Below are positions 8,901-14,478 of a stretch of DNA of 15,061 nt, piece after piece. How positions within the stretch are numbered: position 1 is the first letter of the stretch; the number at the start of each line of letters is the position of its first letter. Below the pieces are notes generated by a model. The model saw only the letters and a list, made by a program, of their open reading frames with translations. It was not told where the DNA came from and did not search any database. The translations under genes and the position numbers were made by a program. The stretch covers positions 669,530 to 684,590 of the forward strand of contig MU657170.1 of assembly GCA_026770575.1 (NCBI GenBank), written 5' to 3'. This DNA comes from Pelagophyceae sp. CCMP2097 (taxonomy: Eukaryota > Sar > Pelagophyceae).

Positions 8901-11169
8901 TTGGTCCCGTCGAGGGTCGGCCCCTGCATGGTCCTCGAAAAGACGTGCTTTCCAAAAAGGCCCCGTGGGCATCTCCTCGAAAAGGCCCGGCGGGCACACG
9001 CCGATGGGGCTCTGACGGGCCCGCGGGACCTTGTTGAAGAGGCGTCGGACGCGGCCCCTGGCATGGCCTTTTCAACGCGCCACGGCGAGCGTACAGGGTG
9101 GCCGCACCCTTGCCGGCGTGGGTGCGCGCAGAGGGGCCTCGCCGCGCGGTCGTGAAATAGCACCGGCACAATATCACCGGCAATTGAGGTCGCTTCCGTC
9201 ATCCTCGAGCAGTCCGAGGACGAGGCCATCAAACTGCTCGACGGCCTCGTCGCGCGGGAGAAGGACCCGTTCACCATCAACGAGTTCCTCCAAGCCCACA
9301 TCAACAAGCTCCGCTACGACCGCTTCGAAACGGCCGTGCGTCTTTTTTTCAAATCCGAATCGGCCTTTTTTCAAATGCGAAAATGGCCGGCAAAACGTCG
9401 GACTAGGTCGATGCGTCGTTTGCAGAGCAGACGGAGCAGTCGGGATCGGCGTCCTGGCAGGCGACAAAGGAGCACGTCGCCCAGTCGCTGCGGCAGTGGT
9501 ACCGCACGGCCCACGGCGTCAGCTCGTCGGCCAACGCCGAGGACATGTCGGCGATCCTGGAAGCGTGCCGACGCGGCGCCGAATTCACCCCGAAAACCAG
9601 TTTCTTGGAAAGCCGGACTTTGGAGACTGGTCTGTCGAGGGACCTTGGAATGGGCCTCGAGGAAGGCCCTCGGCTGGGTCGTTGACTCTGGCCCATGCAC
9701 CGGGTCCGAGGAGGAGGGCCGTTGGAGGCGCCAAAGGGGCCCCAAGGACGCGCCTCGTCCCGGGCTGGAGACTCGTCTGTCGAGGGGCTTGAGACTGGGT
9801 CGATCGACCGAGTCCTCTTTACTGGGCCTCTGAATCGTTGGAGACGAGGCAGTCTCGAGACATTTCGAGTGGCCTCTTCCCGGAGACGAGGGCACGTTTG
9901 TTATCGGGGCCCTCGAATGGGCCCCTCGACTGGGTCGATCGACTCTGTCCCTGCACCAGGTCCGAGGAGTAGGGCCGACGAATCGTGAGAGCCGCCAAAG
10001 AGGCCCTCCGGACGGGCTGAAGCCGATGCTGACGGACATTCGACGGCGTCGGAGAGCGGATCGGGCTCTTTGGACGGCCCCTCTGGCGGGTCGGGCAAAA
10101 GGGGCCCTTTTGGACCGGGCGGCTGCGGGGCGGAGGCACGGGCCTCGGTGGCGTCTTTTGAGGCTCGATTGGGATTTAAAAAAACTTTAAAAAAAACATT
10201 TTAAAAAACTTTAAAAAAAACATGTAGGTATTGGACTTTGGCATCCAAGCGATTCGTCGATAATGCGTGTATGTGCCTCGACGACCGCATCCTGGGCACG
10301 CTCTGCGCCAAGTTCCAGGAGCAGTGCTACCACTACGTGCACGACGAAGAAAAACTCGAACATTTCTTTACCGAAGACGTACAACGCCCGCGTCGAGTTC
10401 CAAGCGCCAAAGATCTGCGGCATCCAAGCGACTCGGAAACTCTCACGGGGCCTAGGTGGGCCCTGGCCCGCAGACCTCGCTCCCTTGTCCTGCTCGACGG
10501 GCCTCTCGGACCCGATACGGGGGCCGAAGACGAGGTCCTTGTTCGGGGGCTTTGGAGTCGCCTTGCTGGGGTCTCCGGGTCCCTTGCACTGAGACAGCGG
10601 GCCTCTGGACCAGGAACCCCGGGCACTGGGGCCTCCGGGTCCCTTGCGCTGGGGCCTCGGCCCTTGTTATGAACCGCAACTCTGAACTTGGATCGAAGAA
10701 GCAACTCGTCTCCGAGGCATGCGCGGGCCTCGGCCTCGAAACACCGAGACTCGGGCCACTCGCGCTGGGGTCTCTGGAGCAGGCACCGCTTTCACCCGGG
10801 GCCTCGCGCTGGGGCGGCCGCGGACGTTGCGCTGGGGAAAGGCAGCAACGCCCCTCGCAGGCGGCCATGGTGGCGAAGAGGCAGGAGCTCGAGCAGAAGC
10901 AAGACCGTAAAAACGCCGCGTCCGGAGCCAAACGCATTCTTTGAGCGGCTTTGAGCGGCAGGCTTGCACGAGTTCAACTTCTTGAAGTCCCCTCGAAGAC
11001 CTTCTGAGACTCTCTAAGACCATATAAGACCATATAAGACTCTATCATATCCACAAATAGGCCTCACCAAGGCGAACGCCGCCATGGCCAACATCCAGGC
11101 GACGCTCCCCAGACTTGCGCCCGCGAAAAGGGCCATGCTGCCGCAAACCGTGCAGCGAGTCGCGCAGCT
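2888..11169 (+). CDS. Dynamin-family large GTPase, multi-exon gene
   Basis: Exons: 2888-2931, 2994-3630, 4703-4810, 4949-5107, 5461-5556, 6615-6724, 7685-7817, 7875-8009, 9189-9335, 9407-9564, 10228-10378, 10861-10906 and 11061-11169. Every join is GT-AG and phase-compatible, giving about 677 residues. The order is: N-terminal MAAISAEYDKNVKPW; GTPase domain with P-loop GDQSSGKSS (about 40-48), switch Thr in LVTRCP, DLPG (143-146), TKPD (212-215) and a G5-like VKNRSQ (243-248); stalk with RGRELPGF; GED-like region with SAILEAYWTLASKRFVDN; and a Lys/Glu-rich coiled-coil-like tail. Dynamins hydrolyse GTP to constrict or divide membranes. No PH or proline-rich domain is seen, as in Drp-type proteins acting on organelles, endocytosis or cytokinesis; the target is unknown. 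The start ATG at 2888 is chosen because exon 1 joined to exon 2 restores the usual pre-P-loop helix (KPW-LELAEDLRAL). The C-terminus is uncertain: the frame may run to TGA at 11297-11299 (720 residues) or splice to the PDZ exons at 14067 (783 residues). Confidence 0.9.
2994..3630 (+). CDS. Dynamin exon 2, GTPase core
   Basis: Carries the GTPase motifs: P-loop GDQSSGKSS, switch-I Thr in GSGLVTRCP, DLPGIV, and the guanine-specificity motif TKPD near its 3' end. It ends in GPGNEEEVVA. The donor is GTACCT at 3631, phase 0. Catalytic residues look intact, so an active GTPase is expected. Confidence 0.95.
3631..4702. repeat. Dynamin intron 2, GTCTCCGGGACC minisatellite
   Basis: A 1,072-bp intron. 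From about 3820 to 4560 it is dominated by 12-nt units of the type GTCTC(C/T)GGGACC, perfect over several copies near 4396-4450, interleaved with GACGGACCGTC words. An unrelated block (about 4190-4330) interrupts the array. Long open frames here on both strands are Arg/Ser/Gly/Pro repeats with no domain. It ends CTTAG before GTG. Confidence 0.85.
4703..4810 (+). CDS. Dynamin exon 3, G5 region
   Basis: 36 codons, VLTNVRKPLKLGYIMVKNRS onward to EAAKAE. It directly continues exon 2 (NEEEVVA-VLTN). VKNRSQ is the G5-type base-recognition segment found in dynamins. Donor GTGCGT at 4811, phase 0. Confidence 0.93.
4811..4948. other. Dynamin intron 3, 138 bp
   Basis: Short intron from GTGCGT to ACTCGTAG. 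It is not a minisatellite. The only repetition is a small word (CGTCTAGGAAA / CGTCTAGAAAC) near 4914-4935. Confidence 0.85.
4949..5107 (+). CDS. Dynamin exon 4, end of GTPase domain
   Basis: 53 codons, ETKFFATHPVFSRIDPRLVG to RTVETLLSK. The F-F-x-x-HP-x-F segment and the following V-x-x-L-x-x-x-L-S-K-LL-x-x-R-I helix are characteristic of dynamins just after the G domain. The donor is the textbook GTGAGC at 5108, phase 0. Confidence 0.93.
5108..5460. repeat. Dynamin intron 4, AT-rich island
   Basis: A 353-bp intron whose bases 5135-5445 are strikingly AT-rich in a GC-rich locus, built from ATTATT, ATATGATCAT and ATCACAT words. GGGATGATATGATCA and GGGATAATATGATCA form an imperfect direct repeat around 5356-5404. 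It ends GCTTTAG. Confidence 0.85.
5461..5556 (+). CDS. Dynamin exon 5, stalk
   Basis: 32 codons, VRADVRAVSS to ERQKLLVTLTQGF. The ER-x-x-LL-x-T-LTQ-x-F helix is typical of the dynamin middle domain. The chosen donor GTTCGC at 5557 is weak but gives a seamless phase-0 join, TQGF-VRHLNDCVRGEY. Reading on in frame gives Arg-rich sequence to a stop at 5668-5670. Confidence 0.8.
5557..6614. repeat. Dynamin intron 5, CCTTGCGAGG-type repeats
   Basis: A 1,058-bp intron. From about 5750 to 6250 it is built of variants of CTTGCGAGGCC(T)C and CCCCTCGCACGGG. A 16-bp word, TGCAACCGATCCGATA, is repeated exactly at 6305-6320 and 6336-6351. GCGTTTTGAGCA is tandemly doubled near 5709-5732. Bases 6360-6600 are not obviously repetitive and show no recognisable exon. 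It ends CTGTAG. Confidence 0.8.
6615..6724 (+). CDS. Dynamin exon 6, stalk
   Basis: Encodes VRHLNDCVRGEY, then DRIIVCNPNLRLYTRAL and VVFSEL, ending two bases into a codon (CA). Donor GTCGCG at 6725 gives SELQ-RVIASAP. A second donor of the same phase, GTCCGT at 6740, would add five residues (SRGAA). Both reach exon 7 in frame and sequence alone does not decide. Without splicing the frame stops at 6747-6749. Confidence 0.85.
6725..7684. repeat. Dynamin intron 6, compound repeat cassette
   Basis: A 960-bp intron with ordered blocks: a GGTCGCG-containing block (6846-6906), the 13-nt GACGGCCCCTCGA family (about 6940-7020), GACGGTC words, an identical 28-bp block (7151-7178) also present in intron 13, GGAACCCTGCGTGGG (7286-7300), CTTGCAAGTGACCG words, and a second GGTCGCG block (7379-7438). 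It ends CACGTAG. Confidence 0.8.
7685..7817 (+). CDS. Dynamin exon 7, stalk with ELPGF
   Basis: One base completes the split codon, then RVIASAPLFRSDGF, FVADLARQMEAL and RGRELPGFMSAQSFYMFIQ. R-G-x-ELPGF is among the most conserved stalk motifs of dynamins. Donor GTGCGT at 7818, phase 0. Confidence 0.92.
7818..7874. other. Dynamin intron 7, 57 bp
   Basis: Minimal intron from GTGCGT to GTGAATAG with unique sequence. It contains in-frame stops (TGA at 7836-7838), so it must be removed to join exons 7 and 8. Confidence 0.9.
7875..8009 (+). CDS. Dynamin exon 8, stalk
   Basis: 45 codons, EFIDKWTAPAHTAAAQMRA onward to YPHMRSAFEN, an uninterrupted helix as expected of the stalk. Donor GTGCGT at 8010, phase 0. 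Confidence 0.92.
8010..9188. repeat. Dynamin intron 8, mixed short tandem repeats
   Basis: A 1,179-bp intron with several distinct repeats. CCAACTTTTCGAAA occurs at 8031 and 8052. A roughly 60-bp unit containing GACGGTCCGATGCGGCCCCG recurs at 8264, 8324 and, diverged, 8387. A 14-bp unit GGACAGTCGTAGAA is doubled at 8764-8791. A 27-bp unit containing ACAGTTGGCCTTTGCTGCAC occurs at 8846 and 8873 with a partial third copy. The rest is GGTCCGA/GGTCCCGTACGA-rich. The acceptor is CAATTGAG, the only GAG in the gene. Confidence 0.8.
9189..9335 (+). CDS. Dynamin exon 9, stalk
   Basis: 49 codons, VASVILEQSEDEAIKLLDG then EKDPFTINEFLQAHINKL and RYDRFETA. E-x-x-PFT-x-NE-F is a recognisable dynamin stalk motif. 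Donor GTGCGT at 9336, phase 0. Confidence 0.92.
9336..9406. other. Dynamin intron 9, 71 bp
   Basis: Short intron, GTGCGT to GGACTAG, with two T-rich runs (CTTTTTTTC and CCTTTTTTC) and a doubled TTTTTTCAAAT word. Otherwise unremarkable. Confidence 0.88.
9407..9564 (+). CDS. Dynamin exon 10, start of GED-like region
   Basis: Encodes VDASFAEQTEQSGSASWQA, then WYRTAHGVSSSANAEDMSA and ILE plus two bases of the next codon. The N-A-E-D-M-x-AILEA run leads directly into exon 11 (EA-YWTLASKR). Donor GTGCCG at 9565. Confidence 0.92.
9565..10227. repeat. Dynamin intron 10, duplicated 80-bp block and A-rich 3' end
   Basis: A 663-bp intron. A block around 9640-9725 (words CTGGGTCG, ATGCACCGGGTCCGAGGAG) is repeated around 9905-9975 with differences. 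At its 3' end the 19-mer AAAACTTTAAAAAAAACAT occurs twice (10181-10199 and 10205-10223) just before the acceptor TAG. A purine-rich A tract thus stands where a pyrimidine tract is usual. Confidence 0.8.
10228..10378 (+). CDS. Dynamin exon 11, GED-like region
   Basis: Begins with the third base of the Ala codon, then YWTLASKRFVDNACMCLDD, RILGTLCAKFQEQCYHYVH and EEKLEHFFTED. The YWTLASKRFVDN segment is one of the best-conserved in Drp-type dynamins. Donor GTACAA at 10379, phase 0. Confidence 0.93.
10379..10860. repeat. Dynamin intron 11, GGGTCCCTTGC repeats
   Basis: A 482-bp intron with the word CTCCGGGTCCCTTGC at about 10571 and 10631 and several CGCTGGGG(C/T)CTC words (10640-10815). It ends CCCCTCGCAG. 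Confidence 0.8.
10861..10906 (+). CDS. Dynamin exon 12, coiled-coil tail
   Basis: Fifteen codons plus one base: AAMVAKRQELEQKQD and the first base of Arg. The strong donor GTAAAA at 10907 and acceptor at 11060 give QD-R-LTKANAAMAN, a continuous Lys/Glu/Ala-rich helix. Without splicing, the frame ends at TGA 10942-10944 with NAASGAKRIL, the alternative C-terminus. Confidence 0.85.
10907..11060. other. Dynamin intron 12, 154 bp
   Basis: Runs from GTAAAA to CAAATAG. It contains a doubled TTTGAGCGGC word (about 10940-10960) and two perfect CATATAAGAC decamers (11021-11040). Confidence 0.8.
11061..11169 (+). CDS. Dynamin exon 13, C-terminal helix
   Basis: Encodes LTKANAAMANIQATLP, then RLAPAKRAMLPQTVQRVAQ and two bases of Leu. 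The last GT before the minisatellite is GTCAGA at 11170, which is phase-compatible with the PDZ exon at 14067. If it is not used, the frame continues through DAAPGKTDTF into the repeat and stops at 11297-11299. Confidence 0.7.
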
Positions 11170-11204
11170 GTCAGACGCAGCGCCGGGCAAAACGGACACT
11201 TTCC

Positions 11205-12360
11205 CTGGAGACGGCCATTCGAAACGGCGCCTTGAGACGACCCCTCGAGACTGCGCCTCGAGACGGCCCTTTAAATGGCGATTCGAAACGGCGCCTTGAG
11301 ACGGCCCCTCGAAATGGCGCCTCGAGGAGGTTCCTCTCTCCGGCCCCTCGAGACGGCCCCTTGAGACGGTGCCTCGAAACGGCCACTCGAGACGGTGCCT
11401 TGAGACGCCCCCTGGAGACGGCCCCTGGAGACGGCCATTCGAAACGGCGCCTTGAGACGGCCATTCGAAACGGCGCCTCGAAACGGCCCCTCGAAGCGGC
11501 CGCTGGAGACGACTACTCGAAACGGCGCCTTGGGACGGCCCTTCGAGACGGTGCCTCGAGACAGCCCCTTTCGACAGCCATTCGAAACAACGCCTTGAGA
11601 CGGCCCCTTGAGATGGTGCCTCGAGACGGCCCCTGGAGACGGCCCCTGGAGACGGCCCCTTATAGACGGCCATTCGAAACGGCGCCTTGGGACGGCCATT
11701 CGAAACGGCCCCTCAAGACGGCCCCTTTCGATGGCCATTCGAAACGGCGCCTTGAGACGGCCCCTCGAAATGGCGCCTCGGGAAGGCTCATCTCTCCGGC
11801 CCCTCGAGGTGGCTTCTGGAGACGGCCATTCGAAACGGCGCCTCGAGACGGCCCCTCGAGACGGTGCCTCGAAACGGCCACTCGAAAAAGCGCCTTGAGA
11901 CGGCCCCTTTCGACGGCCATTCGAAATGGCGCCTTGAGACGGCCCCTCGAGACGGTGCCTCAAGACGGCCCCTCAAGACGGCCCCTTTCGATGGCCATTC
12001 GAAACGGCGCCTTGAGACGGCCCCTCAAAATGGCGCCTTGAGACGGCCCCTCGAGACGGTGCCTCGAAACGGCCACTCGAAATGTTGCCTCGAGACGGCC
12101 CCTGGAGACGGTCCCTCAAGACAGCCCTATCGATGGCCATTCGAAACGGCTCCTCGAAACGGGCCCTCGAGACGGGCCCTCGAAATGGCGCCTTGGAAAG
12201 GCTTCTCTCTCCGGCCCCTCGAGACGGCCCCTTGAGACGGCCATATGAGACGGCCCCTTGAGACGGTCATTCGAAACGGCGCCTTAAGACGGCTCCTCGA
12301 GACGACCCCTCGAGACGGCCCTTTCGATGGCCATTCGAGACGACTTCTCGAGACGACCCC
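11205..12360. repeat. 13-nt minisatellite array
   Basis: About 90 imperfect units of 13 nt, pattern GA(G/A)ACGG(C/T)(G/C)CCT(C/T), alternating between variants such as GAGACGGCCCCTC, GAAACGGCGCCTT and GACGGCCATTC. An interrupter containing TCTCTCCGGCCCCTCGA recurs at 11335, 11791 and 12206, giving a higher-order period of about 415-456 bp. Thirteen being prime to three, every third unit restores frame, so a 13-residue peptide period appears in several frames. Confidence 0.88.
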
Positions 12361-13993
12361 TTGAGAGGCTCGGGCGGTCTCTCGGATGGTCGCTCGGGCG
12401 GTCCCCTGGACGGTCCCTTTGAACAGTTCCTTGGACGGTCTCTCGACGGGCCCTCTGTGACGGTCGCTTTGATTGGCGGCCCCTCGACGGTCCCTTGGAC
12501 GGTCACTCGGCTGCCGGCCCCTCGACTGCGGCCTCTCTGCGACGTCCCCTGGGCGGGTCCTCGGACGGTCCCTCGGACGGTCCCTCGGATGTTTGCTCGG
12601 GCGGGCACTCTAGAGTCGCCGCGGCGGCCCGGTCTCTTGCAAGGAACCCTGCGTGGGGGCTCTTCAAGGGGTCTTGAAAAAGGCCTCGCAAGTGACCGCA
12701 CATTCGGCCTTGCAAGTGGCCACGAAAGAAGCCGAAGCAGGGGCCCGTCCGGAGGGCTCTTCAAGGGCCCTTGGAAGAGCCCTTGCAAGCGACCGCGCAG
12801 AGACCGTGCAAGTGGCCACAAAAGAAGCCTTGCAGGGCCCGTCCGGAGGAAGGGCCCTTGAAAGAGGCCGCCCAAGAGGCCTGTTAAGTGACCGTACAGA
12901 GACCGGGCGAGTGGCTGCTAAAGAGGCCTTGCAGGGGTCCGTACTGTCGAAGACTTGGTGGCGAGCAGGGACGGTGTTTTCGGGTTTGCAATTTGTGCCG
13001 AACCCTTGGGTCGCGGGTTTGTCGAACGACTTTCGGGTTTGTGCCACGGTCAGACCCGCGGGTTTCGGACAAACCCGGACCCGTTCCTGCTCTGGGGTGC
13101 GCATGCGTTGGCTTATCTGAGCCTTGTACGAAATCCCAAATGAAATCTCAAATGAAACCCCATACGGCTCTATCGGACCGATACGTGTACGGGCCCGTAC
13201 GAGGAGCCTTGCGTGGGCCCTTTGCGTAGGCCCTTGTCGAGTTGCAAGGGGCAGTGGGGAGGGCCTTGCAGGGGACCGTGCGTCAAGGCTCGCCCTCGGA
13301 CCCGTACGAGGAGCCGTTGAGGAGGCCGCAAAGGCGCAGAGGAGTGCGTGGGGTCTTGGAAAGACCGTGCGAGGGACCTTTGCGAGGGGCCTCCCCGGGG
13401 TCCTTGCGGGGGCGAGGCGCCTTGCTTCGGACCCGCGTCGTGCAAGGGGCCTCGCACCGAAAATGTCCCAAGAGCCTCCTCTGGGCCTCTCGCTCGAAAC
13501 GCTTCTTTCGGACTCCCGGCTTGACCACAATAAGGTTTTCAGGAAACGATGGGCCTCACAAGGACCCCTGCCTTGCAAGAGGGGTTTCCCACGGCCCGTG
13601 AGAGGAGCCTTGCGAGGGGCCGTCCACACGGGGTCTTGGGACGGACCGTCCATCTTCATGGAGGCCCCGCGCAAGGGACCGAGGGCCTTCGGCACCCCAA
13701 GGCCTTGCGAGGGCCCGTACGAGCGCATCGTGCGAGAGGCCCGCCCTCAGACTTCACGAGGGAGCGTAAGAGGCCACAGAGAGGGGAGGGACTTGCCAAG
13801 GCCCGTGCGAGGACCCTTGAAGGGGCCCTGTCCCTTGTAAGGAACTGTGGCAGCTTGCAAGGGCCCTTGAAAGAGGCCTAGCAAGTGACCAGAGGCCTTG
13901 AAAGCGACCGTTGCCTTGCAAGAGCCCGTCCGGAGAGCTTTTCAAGGGCCCGAAAAAGGATGCCTCGCACCCACGAGCCCGTATCTCATACGA

Positions 13994-14009
13994 GATCCCA
14001 TATGGGATC
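13994..14009. repeat. 16-bp perfect palindrome
   Basis: GATCCCATATGGGATC is its own reverse complement. It contains the ATG at 14002 that would start a stand-alone PDZ gene. Confidence 0.7.
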
Positions 14010-14066
14010 ATCCTCACTTCCTTTCGGCTCTGGCCTCTTTCCGGCCGGCGAGTGCATCCAACGCAG

Positions 14067-14478
14067 GTCGGAGTCCGTTTCACTGTACAAGGTCCAGATC
14101 CACGTCGGGGCCGGCGGCCTCGGCCTCCAGCTGGCAGATGAGCAGGGTTTGGTCGTCACGCGCGGGTTCCGGCCGGGCAGCGCGGTGCGTCCGCGCCGCT
14201 CTGATGCCCCTGGAGAAAAACCTCGCATTTCGGTGCTGAAACTTTTCACAACGCCTCTTTTCAGCGACCCTTTTCAGGCCCAACAAGCGGGAATCCTCCT
14301 CGGCGACAACGTCCTGGAGGTCGGCGGCAAACAGATCCCAAGCTTTGCCGGCTGCATCGACATGCTCAAAGCCGCGGGGGCGGGCACGGTCGTGCTGACT
14401 GTCAAGTTGGGACCCGCGTCTGGGGAAATACGTCGAGGCGAGGAGAATGGAATAAGGACGCAGAGGCGGGCCCGATAA
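14067..14478 (+). CDS. PDZ domain, two exons (possible dynamin C-terminus)
   Basis: Exons 14067-14184 and 14278-14478 (TAA at 14476). Spliced, they give SESVSLYKVQIHVGAGG, the carboxylate-binding loop GLGL, then TRGFRPGSA joined to AQQAGILLGDNVLEVGG, FAGCIDMLKAAGAGTVVLTV and a short Arg-rich tail. This is a complete single PDZ fold of about 80 residues, which binds C-terminal peptides of partner proteins. Acceptor CGCAG at 14065-14066 leaves one base, matching the two-base end of dynamin exon 13 (AQL-SESVSLYK). A dynamin-PDZ fusion is therefore possible. Alternatively it is a small separate gene starting at ATG 14002 (MGSSSLPFGSGLFPAGE), about 127 residues. The domain call is firm but the gene boundary is not. 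Confidence 0.8.
14185..14277. other. 93-bp intron inside the PDZ domain, frame-preserving
   Basis: From GTGCGT to TTTTCAG, with a good T-rich tract. It is 31 codons long with no in-frame stop, so the unspliced frame also reads through. Removal joins PGSA to AQQAGI, restoring the normal PDZ spacing between the ligand loop strand and the helix, which supports it being an intron. Confidence 0.85.

Larger units (their letters stand above)
11170..14066. repeat. 2.9-kb repeat-filled intron or intergenic region
   Basis: If the PDZ exons belong to dynamin this is intron 13; otherwise it is intergenic. In order it holds the 13-nt minisatellite (about 11205-12360), GACGGTCCCT words (12370-12600), CTTGCAAGTGGCC words (12640-12960), a GGTCGCGGGTTTGTCGA block (12988-13050), doubled GAAATC(C/T)CAAAT words (13130-13153), and CCTTGCGAGGGGCC-type repeats (about 13190-13960). 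No recognisable protein is encoded on either strand despite several long open frames. Confidence 0.75.

Noticed and set aside
11115..12041. 308-residue open frame on the plus strand
   Set aside because: It is a translation of the 13-nt minisatellite. The peptide repeats every 13 residues, with equivalents in other frames and on the minus strand, and shows no domain.
11205..12360. CRISPR-like array
   Set aside because: Units are contiguous 13-mers without spacers of constant length, imperfect, and lie within a eukaryotic gene region.
12664..13728. 354-residue open frame on the minus strand
   Set aside because: It lies in repeat DNA (GGCCCTTGCAAGG-type words). Its Arg/Pro/Ser/Ala bias follows the repeats and it lacks recognisable motifs.
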